A stretch of DNA of 64,000 nucleotides from Agrococcus sediminis (GCF_007923295.1 NZ_VOIR01000012.1:310001-374000), one strand, 5' to 3'. Shown: positions 8,044 through 18,969, counted from the stretch's first letter. The notes: generated by a model not told the origin, from the letters alone. Made by a program: numbers and translations.

Positions 8044-8060
8044 GGTGAACATCCGGTAAC
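8044..8060 (-). promoter_or_regulatory. PHO-box-like direct repeat
   Basis: On the minus strand GTTACC is followed 4 nt later by GTTCACC. Actinobacterial PhoP sites are tandem GTTCACC-like units on an 11-nt period; here the period is 10 and the first unit is imperfect. It lies upstream of the -35 position of the 5'-nucleotidase gene, where an activator would bind. Confidence 0.3.
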
Positions 8061-8072
8061 GGTCCGAGCACG

Positions 8073-8113
8073 ACGAAGAGGGAGGGGACCCGCCGGGTCC
8101 CCTCCCTCTTCGT
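8073..8113. terminator. Strong hairpin terminator of clpC
   Basis: Perfect 19-bp stem with a 3-nt loop; the left arm is ACGAAGAGGGAGGGGACCC. It begins 25 nt after the clpC stop on the minus strand and separates clpC from the 5'-nucleotidase promoter. Confidence 0.85.
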
Positions 8114-8137
8114 GCGGCCTGGCTCGCCGCGCCGCCG

Positions 8138-10618
<2,481 letters not shown>

Positions 10619-10643
10619 CGCTGCCTCCCTTCCTTGAGATTCG

Positions 10644-10649
10644 AGCGTA
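10644..10649 (-). promoter_or_regulatory. -10 element of clpC
   Basis: TACGCT on the minus strand, 25 nt before the ATG and upstream of the GGGAGG ribosome binding site. Confidence 0.4.
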
Positions 10650-10732
10650 GCCGCGCGGGTTCGCGGACACGGCCGTGTTCGCTGTCGGCGGCACGGGGCG
10701 GATGGCCCGCAGCGCTCGAGCGCGCAGCGCGC

Positions 10733-10761
10733 TTGACGCGCATATCGATCATCGATAACTT
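10733..10761 (+). promoter_or_regulatory. Promoter of the DUF2975-XRE operon
   Basis: TTGACG (10733-10738), 17-nt spacer, TAACTT (10756-10761): the most consensus-like promoter in the window. The leader of about 28 nt contains GAAGGAG before the ATG at 10797. Confidence 0.65.
10743..10757. promoter_or_regulatory. Perfect operator-like palindrome in the DUF2975 promoter spacer
   Basis: TATCGAT-C-ATCGATA is a perfect 7+1+7 inverted repeat between -35 and -10. A further half-site TTATCGA follows at 10760-10766. The operon encodes a small XRE repressor, which is the obvious candidate to bind here. Confidence 0.5.
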
Positions 10762-10796
10762 ATCGACATTCGATTCGCTGAACGAAGGAGTTCGCG

Positions 10797-11417
10797 ATGA
10801 CCGCACAGACCGCCAGAGTCCTCTCCCGCACCGATCGCGCCGTGCTGCGGCTCGTGCAGATCGCGGCGTGGGTCGGTGCGGCGCTCACAGCCGTGACGAC
10901 CGCGCTGAACGCCACGCTCCCGCTCCTCCAAGGCATGGGGGCGGCGCCGCTGCTCGTGCAGCCCGAGCTGCCGGAGCCGCTGGCCGGGCCGACGGAGGGC
11001 ATCGCCGTCGTGAGCACCCAGTCGCTCGACACGGTCGTCTTCCTCACCGGCCAGCCGACGCACCTCACCCTCGCCATGGTTGCCGCGCTCGTCGCGCGAT
11101 CGGCCGGCGTCGCGCTCGTGCTCGTCGGCATCGCCATGCTCGCCGGCCGATTGCTGCGCGGACGCGCATTCCTCCAGGCTGCGCAGCTGCCGCTCGCGCT
11201 CGTGCTCATCGGCGCAGCCGCCGGGCCGATCGTGGCGGATGCGCTCGAGGGCTGGGTGAGCATGGGCACGTGGCAGGCGATGGGCACCCCGGCCGGATAC
11301 GGCGCGGTCGCGGCGTTCAACCCCGCGGCCATCTTCTTCGGCCTCGTCGTCGCGACGCTGATGACGGTGTTCCGCGTCGCCGACCGCGCCGAGCGGGACG
11401 CCGACGGTCTCGTCTAG
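10797..11417 (+). CDS. DUF2975-type membrane protein
   Basis: Integral membrane protein of 206 aa with about four hydrophobic segments (near 20-40, 80-105, 120-140 and 170-195). Its layout and the small XRE regulator directly behind it match the DUF2975 pairs found in many bacteria; the molecular function of the family is not established. The start has GAAGGAG 6 nt upstream and a strong promoter with a palindrome. The stop TAG overlaps the GTG of the next gene by one base. Confidence 0.7.
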   Translation: MTAQTARVLSRTDRAVLRLVQIAAWVGAALTAVTTALNATLPLLQGMGAAPLLVQPELPEPLAGPTEGIAVVSTQSLDTVVFLTGQPTHLTLAMVAALVARSAGVALVLVGIAMLAGRLLRGRAFLQAAQLPLALVLIGAAAGPIVADALEGWVSMGTWQAMGTPAGYGAVAAFNPAAIFFGLVVATLMTVFRVADRAERDADGLV

Positions 11418-11656
11418 TGCCGGCCGAGGAGGACCTCTCGCGGCTGCACTGCCGGCTCGACGAGCTGCTCGAGTCCCGCGGCATGACGCTCACCGCCCTC
11501 GCCGAGGCGGTGGGCGTCAGCCTCGTCAACCTCTCGGTGCTGAAGAACGACCGTGCCCGGGCCATCCGCTTCTCCACCCTCATCGCGCTGTGCGATGCGC
11601 TCGAGTGCCAACCCGGTGACCTCTTCACGGTCGGCGCTCACGGAACGCAGGGGTGA
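11417..11656 (+). CDS. Small XRE-family HTH regulator
   Basis: DNA-binding protein of 79 aa of the YozG-like XRE group that travels with DUF2975. The helix-turn-helix covers about 22-50 (TLTALAEAVGVSLVNLSVLK), followed by IRFSTLIALCDALECQPGDL. The GTG start overlaps the TAG stop of the DUF2975 gene (TAGTG), so translation is coupled. It probably represses its own operon through the palindrome at 10743-10757. Confidence 0.85.
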   Translation: MPAEEDLSRLHCRLDELLESRGMTLTALAEAVGVSLVNLSVLKNDRARAIRFSTLIALCDALECQPGDLFTVGAHGTQG

Positions 11657-11693
11657 CATCGGTAGCCTCTGAGAGACGACGACGAGGAGCACT

Positions 11694-12869
11694 GTGACCG
11701 ATCAGCCCGCGCAGCCCTGGAGCCCACCGCCCGGCCAGTTCGGGCAGCCCAAGTACGGGCAGCCACCGTACGGGCAGCCCCAGTACGGCCAGCCGCCGTA
11801 CCGGCAGGCGCCGTACGGCGCGGCACCCGTCCCCTACGGCCAGCCGCGGCAGCCGCCCGCGCCCACGCGACCCGCGCTGCTGCCGGCGGCGCTCCCGATG
11901 CGCGGGCAGGCGTTCGTCGGCGCCTTCCGGCCGCTGTCGAAGCGGGTGGGCCGCTGGTTCCTCGCGTGGGCGATCGCCATCGGCTTCTTCGCCGCGGGCC
12001 AGATCGTCGCGCTCGCCCTGCTGATGCCCGGCGTCGTCGACCTGTTCTCGCAGCTCGACCCCACGAGCGCGCCGACCGAGGAGGAGTTCCTGGACGGGCT
12101 CACGCAGCTGATCGGCTCACCGCTCGGCATGCTGGGCGTGAACCTCTCCTGGGCGGCGATGATCCCCGGCACGATCGTCGCGATGGCGGCGTTCGGCAAG
12201 GGCGCCGCCGGCTTCGCCTCGAGCGTCGTCGGCCGCTGGCGCTGGCGCGCGGTGGGCCGCTCGGCGATCGTGCTCCTGCCGGTCTTCGCGATCTACATCG
12301 GCATCTCGCTCTGGCTGGACCCGTCGGTCGAGTGGCAGTGGGACCCGAACTGGGCGCTCGTCGCGATCGTGCTGCTCACGACACCGCTGCAGGCGACCGG
12401 TGAGGAGTTCGCGATCCGGGGCTTCCTGACCCAGATGCTGGGCGGCTGGATCCGGAACCAGTGGCTCGCGTCGATCACGATGGGCGTGCTCACCGGGCTC
12501 GCCTTCGGGGCCGCTCATCTGCATCCGTCGTTGTCGGCCACGCTGCAGCTCGCGCTCGTGGGCTTCACGTGCTCGATGCTCACGTTCCGCACGGGCGGAC
12601 TCGAGGCCGCGTCGGTGCTGCACACGGCCAACAACGTCTTCATCATGGTGCCGCTCGCGCTCACCGGCACGTCGGCCTTGTCGGCGCAGCCGGTCGCGGG
12701 CGAGGACTGGCTGTCGTTCGGCGTCACCGCGCTGGCGCTGGCGGTCGCCTACCTCGCGGTGCACTTCTTCCTGGCGAAGGAGCAGCGGTGGACGACCGGC
12801 ACACCGGCGGCCGACCTGCTCGAGCCGCAGGCGCCCGTCGCGGCGCCCGAGCCCGTCGGGGCGCGCTGA
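11694..12869 (+). CDS. CPBP-family intramembrane metalloprotease with Gln/Pro/Tyr/Gly-rich N-terminus
   Basis: Membrane protein of 391 aa. Residues 10-55 are a low-complexity tail built on the repeated unit GQPxYGQPP. About eight membrane segments follow. The C-terminal half has the CPBP (Abi) glutamic protease motifs: EEFAIR (E237, E238, R242), FGAAH (H275) and HTANN (H310, N313). Bacterial members include bacteriocin self-immunity and prenyl-protein processing proteins; no substrate can be inferred here. The GTG start has GAGGAG 4 nt upstream and TAGCCT at 11663-11668 as -10. Confidence 0.85.
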   Translation: MTDQPAQPWSPPPGQFGQPKYGQPPYGQPQYGQPPYRQAPYGAAPVPYGQPRQPPAPTRPALLPAALPMRGQAFVGAFRPLSKRVGRWFLAWAIAIGFFAAGQIVALALLMPGVVDLFSQLDPTSAPTEEEFLDGLTQLIGSPLGMLGVNLSWAAMIPGTIVAMAAFGKGAAGFASSVVGRWRWRAVGRSAIVLLPVFAIYIGISLWLDPSVEWQWDPNWALVAIVLLTTPLQATGEEFAIRGFLTQMLGGWIRNQWLASITMGVLTGLAFGAAHLHPSLSATLQLALVGFTCSMLTFRTGGLEAASVLHTANNVFIMVPLALTGTSALSAQPVAGEDWLSFGVTALALAVAYLAVHFFLAKEQRWTTGTPAADLLEPQAPVAAPEPVGAR

Positions 12870-12870
12870 G

Positions 12871-13140
12871 CTAGGCGCGCGGCGGGGCGTCGGCCGGCGG
12901 CGTCGACGCGACCTGGGGCTGCGCGTCGCCCTCGGCCGCGGCATCGGCCGCCGCCAGGGGCCGCTCGCCCTTCGGCGGCAGGCCGGCCTTGGCGCGCTCC
13001 TCGGCCTCGATGCGGTCGTACTCGCGACGGGCCGTGCGATCGCCGCGGATGATCATCCGCAGCACCATCCAGAAGATGAGCCCGAGCATGATCGTCGGGA
13101 TGAGCGAGAAGATCGCGTTCCCCCACCAGCTCTCAGGCAT
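12871..13140 (-). CDS. Small single-span membrane protein, unknown function
   Basis: An 89-aa protein with one membrane segment (about 8-28, FSLIPTIMLGLIFWMVLRMI), a basic juxtamembrane stretch (RGDRTARREYDRIEAEER) and a Pro/Ala-rich tail. TAGGGT lies exactly 6 nt before the ATG, so it is probably leaderless. It is convergent with the CPBP gene, their stops almost touching, and lies 29 nt downstream of lysS's end on the same strand side. I do not recognise the family. Confidence 0.7.
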   Translation of the reverse strand: MPESWWGNAIFSLIPTIMLGLIFWMVLRMIIRGDRTARREYDRIEAEERAKAGLPPKGERPLAAADAAAEGDAQPQVASTPPADAPPRA

Positions 13141-13169
13141 GCCCCCACCCTACCGCGCGCATCCGCCCC

Positions 13170-14921
13170 TCACGGGGTGAGCAGCGCGCGCACCCGCTCG
13201 CGACCGATCGCGAGCAGCAGCGTGGGGATGCGCGGACCCGTCTCGCGGCCGACCAGCAGCCGGTAGAGCAGGGCGAAGAAGGCGCGCTGCGCGGCCGAGA
13301 GCTCCTTGTCGCCCTTGACGATGGCGTCGGGCTCGAGCCCGCGCTGCACCTTCGCGACGCCGTAAACCTGGTGGGTGAGCCCGTCGAGCGTCCACGCCTC
13401 CTCGAGCGGCGGCAGGCCCTGCCCGCCGTCGAGCAGCAGCGCGATCGCGTCGCGCTCGGTCTCGGTGAGCGCGAGCAGCGCCTCGCGGTCGGGGGCGTCG
13501 CGCACCGCCGTGTGCTCGTCGGCGGGCATGTGCGTGGCGACCCACGCCTCCACCTTGTCGAGCCGCGGCCGCAGCGGGTCGAGGTCGACGATCGGGTCGT
13601 CGGCGTCGAGGCCGCCGAGGATCCGCAGGATCTGCGCCTCGTCGCCGAAGGTGATGTCGACGACGGATGCGAGGGTGCGGTAGGGCACGCGGCGCGGCGT
13701 CTCGGGCAGGCGCTCGTGCGCCGTCGAGACCGCCCGCTCGAGCGCGGCGAGCTCGGCCGGCTGCGCGGTGCCGGCGGCGGCCTTCCGCGCGAGCGCGTCC
13801 CACTCGTCGTAGGTGCGCTGCAGCTCGGAGCCGAAGGCGACGTCGAACGACTGGTTCATGCGGCGACGCGCGTAGAGCCAGCGCAGCACCGGCGCCTCCA
13901 TCACGGCGAGCGCGTCGGCGGGCACGGGGGCGCCGCCGCGCGATGACGACATCTTGGCGACGCCGCCGAAGCCGACGAAGGCGTACATCGGGCCGAGCGG
14001 CCGCTGCCAGCCGAACACCGGCGCGAGCTCGAGCCCCACCTGGAAGGACGAGCCGGGCGACTGGTGGTCGACGCCGGAGGGCTCGAAGACGACCCGCTCG
14101 TACGCCCAGCGCATGGGCCAGTCGACCTTCCAGACGAGCTTGCCCGAGCGGAACTCGCGCAGCAGCACCGTCTCGCGGTGCCCGCAGGTGCACGAGTACG
14201 TCATCTCGGTCGAGTCGTCGTCGTACGCCTCGATCGACGTGAGGTCCTTGCCGCAGCGCGTGCAGTAGGGCTTGTAGGGGTAGTACTCGCCGCCGCTCGA
14301 GCCGTCGTCCTCGGTCGCGGCGCCGGATCCGGCGTCGAGCGCCGCCTGCAGCGCCTCGTCCTCGTCCTTCGCCGCCGGCAGGGTGCGGAACTGCGCGAGG
14401 ATCGCGTCGATCTCGCGGCGGTGGCGCATCGCGTGCAGGATCTGCTCGGTGTAGGCGCCGGCCCGGTACTGCTCGGTCTGGCTGATGCCGCGGTAGCGCA
14501 CGCCGGCCTCGGCGAACGACGCCTCGGCGGCGCTGCGGAAGTGCGCGGCCCACGAGTCGTGCTCGCTGCCGGGCGGGGCGGGCACGCTCGTGAGCGGCTT
14601 GCCGATGTGCTCGGCCCACGTCTCGTCGACGCCCTCGATGCCGGCCGGCACCTTGCGGAAGCGGTCGTAGTCGTCCCAGGAGATGATGTGCTCGGTGTCG
14701 ACGCCGCGCCGCTGCAGCTCGTCGACGACGAGGTGCGGGCTCATGACCTCGCGGAAGTTGCCGAGGTGGATGGGCCCGGAGGGCGAGATGCCGGATGCCG
14801 CGACCGGGCGCGAGCCGCGGCGCTCCGCCTCGGCGATCACCTCGTCGGCCAGGCGGGAGACCCAGTCGGCGCGCTCGTGCTCGGCAGTGCTGTCGTCAGG
14901 CGTCTCGGTCGTCTCGGTCAC
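13170..14921 (-). CDS. lysS: Class I lysyl-tRNA synthetase
   Basis: Charges tRNA-Lys with lysine; 583 aa. This is the class I (archaeal-type) enzyme, not the usual bacterial class II form: the Rossmann signature is PIHLGN (50-55), the second motif is KMSSS in the middle, and a zinc-binding insert with CTRCG and CTCGH lies near 215-245. The GTG start follows TAGGAT by 8 nt, so it is probably leaderless. It sits beside panC as lysyl-tRNA synthetase genes often do in actinobacteria, but panD and coaX, which often lie between, are absent. Confidence 0.95.
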   Translation of the reverse strand: MTETTETPDDSTAEHERADWVSRLADEVIAEAERRGSRPVAASGISPSGPIHLGNFREVMSPHLVVDELQRRGVDTEHIISWDDYDRFRKVPAGIEGVDETWAEHIGKPLTSVPAPPGSEHDSWAAHFRSAAEASFAEAGVRYRGISQTEQYRAGAYTEQILHAMRHRREIDAILAQFRTLPAAKDEDEALQAALDAGSGAATEDDGSSGGEYYPYKPYCTRCGKDLTSIEAYDDDSTEMTYSCTCGHRETVLLREFRSGKLVWKVDWPMRWAYERVVFEPSGVDHQSPGSSFQVGLELAPVFGWQRPLGPMYAFVGFGGVAKMSSSRGGAPVPADALAVMEAPVLRWLYARRRMNQSFDVAFGSELQRTYDEWDALARKAAAGTAQPAELAALERAVSTAHERLPETPRRVPYRTLASVVDITFGDEAQILRILGGLDADDPIVDLDPLRPRLDKVEAWVATHMPADEHTAVRDAPDREALLALTETERDAIALLLDGGQGLPPLEEAWTLDGLTHQVYGVAKVQRGLEPDAIVKGDKELSAAQRAFFALLYRLLVGRETGPRIPTLLLAIGRERVRALLTP

Positions 14922-14960
14922 GACGTCCGATCCTACCGGCGGGCGGACCGTGCCCGTCGG

Positions 14961-15821
14961 TCAGGCGATCGTGAAGACGGCGTTGTCGATGAGCCGCACC
15001 GCGCCGACGCGCGCCGCGACGAGCACCTGCACGGGCCCGTGGTGCTCGGCCGGCGCGAGGCGGAACGTTGCCGGGTCGACGATCGCGAGGTAGTCGAGCT
15101 GCACGCCCGTGTCGGACTGGAACACCGACTGCGCGGCGGCGAGCATCGCCTCGACGCCGCGGTCCGCGGCCGAGCCCGCCGCGGCCAGCGCGCGCGACAG
15201 CGCCAGCGCATCCGCCCGCTCCCCCGGCCGCAGCATGCGGTTGCGGCTCGAGAGCGCGAGGCCGTCGGGCTCGCGCACCGTGGGCACGCCGACCACCTCG
15301 ACGGGCAGGTTCAGGTCGCGCACCATGCGCCGCACGAGGAACAGCTGCTGCGCATCCTTCTCGCCGAAGAGCGCCACGTCGGGGCCGACGATCGACAGCA
15401 GCTTCGTGACGACGGTCAGCACGCCGTCGTAGTGGCCGGGCCGGCTGCGGCCCTCGAGCACCATGCCGAGGTGGCCGGCCGTGACGAGCGTCTCGCTTCG
15501 GCCGCCGTCCGGGTACATCTCGTCGACCGTCGGCATGAAGACCGCGGCGACCCCGAGCTCGGCGAGCGCCGCGGTGTCGGCGTCGGGCGTGCGCGGGTAG
15601 CGGTCGAGATCCTCGTGCGGCCCGAACTGCATCGGGTTGACGAACACGGAGGCGATCACGAGGTCGGCGCGCTCGAGGCCGGTGCGCACGAGCTCGGCGT
15701 GGCCCTCGTGCAGCGCGCCCATGGTCGGCACGAGCGCGATGCGCCGCCCGTCGGCGCGGGCATCGCGCACGAGCGCGCGCACCGCGTCGATGGTGGTCAG
15801 GGTCTGGATGGGCTCGGGCAC
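14961..15821 (-). CDS. panC: Pantothenate synthetase (pantoate--beta-alanine ligase)
   Basis: ATP-dependent condensation of pantoate and beta-alanine in coenzyme A synthesis; cytoplasmic, 286 aa, normal length. Motifs are MGALHEGH (ATP site), QFGPHEDL, GEKDAQQLFLV and LSSRN. TAGGCT ends 6 nt before the GTG start, so it is probably leaderless and transcribed separately from the DUF2520 gene 50 nt upstream. No panB or panD is in the window. Confidence 0.96.
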   Translation of the reverse strand: MPEPIQTLTTIDAVRALVRDARADGRRIALVPTMGALHEGHAELVRTGLERADLVIASVFVNPMQFGPHEDLDRYPRTPDADTAALAELGVAAVFMPTVDEMYPDGGRSETLVTAGHLGMVLEGRSRPGHYDGVLTVVTKLLSIVGPDVALFGEKDAQQLFLVRRMVRDLNLPVEVVGVPTVREPDGLALSSRNRMLRPGERADALALSRALAAAGSAADRGVEAMLAAAQSVFQSDTGVQLDYLAIVDPATFRLAPAEHHGPVQVLVAARVGAVRLIDNAVFTIA

Positions 15822-15870
15822 CTGGCCAGCCTAGGCGCGCGGGCGCTCAGGGCCGGGCTCGAGCAGCGGC

Positions 15871-16566
15871 TCAGGGCTCGACCGGCGGGTCGGGGTAGCG
15901 CGCGAGCGCGGTCTCGACCGCCGAGCGGACGACGCCGCCGAGCACGCGGGAGGGCCGCTCGATGCCGATCTCGTGCAGCTGGCGCAGCGCCTGCGCGACG
16001 ATCCCCTCGGCGAAGCCGCGCGCGGCCTCGAGCGCCTCCGCGTACGCCGGGCGATCGGCCTCCTCGACGACGATCGGCTCGCCGCCCATCTCGACCGCGA
16101 GCGCCTGGCCGATCGGCAGCACGGGGCGCGGCGCCGTCACGGCGATGGTCGCCTCGAGCAGCCGCGCGAGGTCGAGCGAGGTGCCCGAGAAGGTCATCGC
16201 CGGGTGCAGCGCGATCGGGATCGCGCCGCGCGCCGCGGCCGGGCGCAGCACCTCGATGCCGTGCTCGGGCGCGGTGTGCACGACGATCTGGCCGGGCTGC
16301 CACGCGCCGGTCGCGGCGAGGCCGGCCACGAGGCCCGGCAGCTCGTCGCTCGGCACGGCGATGAGCACGAGCTCGCTGCGCTCGACGATCGTGGGCGCGT
16401 CGAGGATGGCGACGCCCGGCAGCACCGCCTCGGCGCGGTCGGCCGCCTCCTCGCCCGTGGCGTCGATGCCGACGATCGCGTGGCCGGCGCCCGCGAGCGC
16501 CGCGCCGAGCACGGGGCCGACACGGCCGGCGCCGATGATGCCGACGCCGAGGCGGCCGGGCCTCAT
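15871..16566 (-). CDS. Rossmann-like / DUF2520 oxidoreductase-type protein
   Basis: A 231-aa protein with an N-terminal NAD(P)-binding fold (GIIGAGRVGPVLG, about 9-21) and a helical DUF2520 domain (from about 115, LHPAMTFSG). Family members sit next to panC in actinobacteria and may act in pantothenate metabolism as reductases, but this is not established. The ATG overlaps the stop of the upstream PH-domain gene as ATGA, so it is translationally coupled. The frame remains open far upstream, but that part reads as the shadow of the PH gene. Confidence 0.8.
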   Translation of the reverse strand: MRPGRLGVGIIGAGRVGPVLGAALAGAGHAIVGIDATGEEAADRAEAVLPGVAILDAPTIVERSELVLIAVPSDELPGLVAGLAATGAWQPGQIVVHTAPEHGIEVLRPAAARGAIPIALHPAMTFSGTSLDLARLLEATIAVTAPRPVLPIGQALAVEMGGEPIVVEEADRPAYAEALEAARGFAEGIVAQALRQLHEIGIERPSRVLGGVVRSAVETALARYPDPPVEP

Positions 16567-18377
16567 CGCTCGTCCCGGGGCCGCTGCCAGCGGGCGTCGG
16601 GGTGCTGGTGCGGTGGGATCGGGGGCGGGGTGGTCTCGACTCGAGCCGGACGCGCGGCGACCGGATCGGCTCGGCCGGCGGAGGAGGGCGGGGCGGCGGG
16701 GGGTGGGGCGGAAGGCGGCGGGGCGGCCTGCGTGACCGTCGGCGGCCGCATGAGGCCGTCCTGCACGGCCGGCGCGGTGGCGAGCACCGCGTGGCGCGAC
16801 AGCGACGACGCCCACGACTCCGACCCATCGCGGTCGATCGCGACCTTGATCGTGCGCATCGCGTGGTCGAAGAGCAGCGCCGCGTCGCGCTGGTCGATCG
16901 CGCCGATGCCCGGCGAGAGCACGGTGTCGGGCACGTGGAGCTGCACCTTGCCGAGGCGCGCGAGGCCGTAGAGCGGACCCTGCTGCAGCGCCACCGACTG
17001 CACGCGCGCCTGCGGCACGAGCTGCAGCGAGCGCCAGATGCGGCCGTGCCGCAGCAGGAAGGCGGCCGGGTGCACGTGGAAGCCGTTGCGGCGCACCGAG
17101 AACCAGCGGAACACCCGAGCGCGCGGCGGACTGACGACGAACGCGTCGGGTGCCTGGCCGAAGAGCCCCTGGTCGATGAGCAGCGAGTGGGCGAGCTCGG
17201 GGAGCACGAGCCCGACGACCGTGCGCACGTCGCGCAGGTCGCCCACCGGCAGCAGGTAGCTCGCCATCTGGCTGCTCTGCCCTGTGCCCGACCCGTCGGG
17301 CTTGATCTTGCCGGCGCGCGTGAACGTCACCTGCCACCAGCCGAACGGCCGCCACAGCAGCGGCTGCTTCACCTGCAGCGCGAAGATGCGGCCGGGCGGG
17401 ATGATCTCGGTCGTCGTCGACGCGAGCCCGTAGGCCAGGCGGATGCCGTCGGGCGTCGCCGCGATCGAGTAGCGCAGCTTCGACCCGAGCGACTTCACGC
17501 CCGCCGCGAAGAAGGCGATGGCGCCCGGCAGCAGCGCGAAGATCGCCCAGAACTGCTGGAAGCCGATGATCGCGACGCCGGTGGCGACGACGTAGGCGAT
17601 CGCCCACACGATCCAGCCGTCGAGCAGCGACGAGATGACGATGCGCACGACGGGGATGCGCACGAGCGAGTCGGGCGCGAGGTGGGCGATCTCGGCGTCC
17701 GGTCGCAGCAGCTCGTCGACGACGCCGCCGGGTGCGCCCGCCTGCCGCTGCGCGGCGAGGCGCTGGGCGTCGGCGGCCGACCTGCCCGACGCGCGGTCCA
17801 TGATCTCGAACCGCAGCGCATTCGCCACCGACGAGCTCAGGTAGTCGAGGTCGACGTTGGAGTCGTTGCCGGCCTGCTGGATCTCGAGCTTGCAGGCGCC
17901 GAGCAGCCGCGCGAACCAGGGCCTCTGGATGTTGATGGCCTGGATGCGCGCGAGTGGCGCGCGGCGGTGCCGGCGGAAGAGGATGCCCTGCTCGACCTCG
18001 ACCGCGTCGCCCGTGATGCGGAAGCGGTGCACGCGCCAGGCGAGCCAGAAGAGCACGATGCCGAGCAGCACGAGGCCCACGACGCCGAGCGAGACCCACA
18101 GCAGCTGGTCGAGCACGAAGTCGCCGAAGGGGTCCTGGTCGAAGTCGGCGTCCCACTCGTCGGGCACGAACATGCCGATGATGCGGTCGCGGAACGAGGA
18201 GACGACGATGCCGAGGAAGATGATGAGCGCGAGCCCGCCGCGCAGCAGCGGCGTCGCGGGGTGCAGGCGGTGCCACTCGCCGTCGACGAGCCCGATCGCC
18301 CGCGCGCGCGCCTGCTGCGCGGCGCTCGGGACGGGCGCGGCAGGCGGGGGCGCCTGCGGCGGAGGGGCGGTCGTCAC
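16563..18377 (-). CDS. Large bacterial PH-domain membrane protein (YdbT-like)
   Basis: A 604-aa membrane protein with bacterial Pleckstrin-like (bPH2) domains: one after the first two membrane segments (about 120-200, with FRITGDAVEVEQGILFRR), a second after the next pair (about 300-370) and a third near 420-520. The Ala/Pro-rich N-terminus (TTAPPPQAPPPAAPVP) and C-terminus are low complexity. It pairs with the small PH protein upstream, as YdbS/YdbT pairs do; in Bacillus these affect bacteriocin resistance. The GTG start overlaps the preceding stop (GTGA). The last 40 codons carry a diverged copy of the dispersed repeat (16630-16683), so the C-terminus is probably recent. Confidence 0.8.
   Translation of the reverse strand: MTTAPPPQAPPPAAPVPSAAQQARARAIGLVDGEWHRLHPATPLLRGGLALIIFLGIVVSSFRDRIIGMFVPDEWDADFDQDPFGDFVLDQLLWVSLGVVGLVLLGIVLFWLAWRVHRFRITGDAVEVEQGILFRRHRRAPLARIQAINIQRPWFARLLGACKLEIQQAGNDSNVDLDYLSSSVANALRFEIMDRASGRSAADAQRLAAQRQAGAPGGVVDELLRPDAEIAHLAPDSLVRIPVVRIVISSLLDGWIVWAIAYVVATGVAIIGFQQFWAIFALLPGAIAFFAAGVKSLGSKLRYSIAATPDGIRLAYGLASTTTEIIPPGRIFALQVKQPLLWRPFGWWQVTFTRAGKIKPDGSGTGQSSQMASYLLPVGDLRDVRTVVGLVLPELAHSLLIDQGLFGQAPDAFVVSPPRARVFRWFSVRRNGFHVHPAAFLLRHGRIWRSLQLVPQARVQSVALQQGPLYGLARLGKVQLHVPDTVLSPGIGAIDQRDAALLFDHAMRTIKVAIDRDGSESWASSLSRHAVLATAPAVQDGLMRPPTVTQAAPPPSAPPPAAPPSSAGRADPVAARPARVETTPPPIPPHQHPDARWQRPRDER
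16630..16683. repeat. Diverged copy of the 43-bp dispersed repeat, inside the PH gene 3' end
   Basis: It begins GTGGTCTCGACTCG and ends GGCTCGGCCGGCGGAGG, like the copies at 42223 and 56075, but has an expanded and mutated centre. It is translated as part of the PH protein tail. Its orientation relative to the gene is the same as in the other copies. Confidence 0.55.
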
Positions 18378-18868
18378 AGGCCGGCCCGCCGCGACTCCGA
18401 CACGGCGACCAGCCGGTCGCGCAGCTCCTCCGCCGTCGAGCCGGGCATGCCGGGGATCGTGATCGCGCTCGACGCGGCCGCCGTGACGAACTTCAGGGTC
18501 TTGAGCCCGAACATCCGCTCGATCGGCCCCTGCGTGATGTCGACGATCTGCATGCGGCCGTAGGGCACCGCGACGAAGCGGCGGAACAGCATGCCGCGGC
18601 GCACGAGCAGGTCGTCGGGCCGTTGGAGGTAGCCGATGGTGCGGGTGCGCAGGAACGCCCAGACCACGCCGATGAGCGCGAGCGCGCCGGCGGCGGCGAG
18701 CGGCAGCCAGCCCCACCACGGCATGCGCTGGTCGTTGGCGAGCCAGATGGGCACGGTGGCGCCGAGGGCGACGATCAGCCAGCCGATGACCGAGCCGATC
18801 GACTCGACGACCGCGTAGCGCATGCTCACGCGCTGCCACTCTCCGGTGACGTCCAGGCGCTCGGCCAC
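18374..18868 (-). CDS. Small PH-domain membrane protein (YdbS-like)
   Basis: A 164-aa protein with two membrane segments (about 25-44 and 52-71) and one bPH2 domain (75-150; YLQRPDDLLVRRGMLFRRF is the typical strand pair, then VPYGRMQIVDI). It is the first gene of the PH-PH-DUF2520 operon. The GTG start has GGGAGGG 5 nt upstream; TAGCCT (minus 18924-18929) is the likely -10. It is divergent from the LCP gene. Confidence 0.82.
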   Translation of the reverse strand: MAERLDVTGEWQRVSMRYAVVESIGSVIGWLIVALGATVPIWLANDQRMPWWGWLPLAAAGALALIGVVWAFLRTRTIGYLQRPDDLLVRRGMLFRRFVAVPYGRMQIVDITQGPIERMFGLKTLKFVTAAASSAITIPGMPGSTAEELRDRLVAVSESRRAGL

Positions 18869-18923
18869 GGTTCCCTCCCCCGTCGTCCGGCGGGCAGCCG
18901 GAGGCCCCCGCGGACCCGCCTCC

Positions 18924-18963
18924 AGGCTAGTGCGAGGCGGCTGAGGGGCGGGTCTGGGATACT
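18924..18963. promoter_or_regulatory. Divergent promoter region of PH operon and LCP gene
   Basis: TAGCCT on the minus strand (18924-18929) serves the PH operon with a leader. GATACT on the plus strand (18958-18963) ends 6 nt before the LCP GTG, giving a leaderless mRNA. Confidence 0.45.
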
Positions 18964-18969
18964 GCCGCG

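Noticed and set aside
5744-8071. 775-aa minus-strand frame overlapping the 5'-nucleotidase
   Set aside because: Arg/Pro-rich shadow in another frame of a clear 970-aa enzyme.
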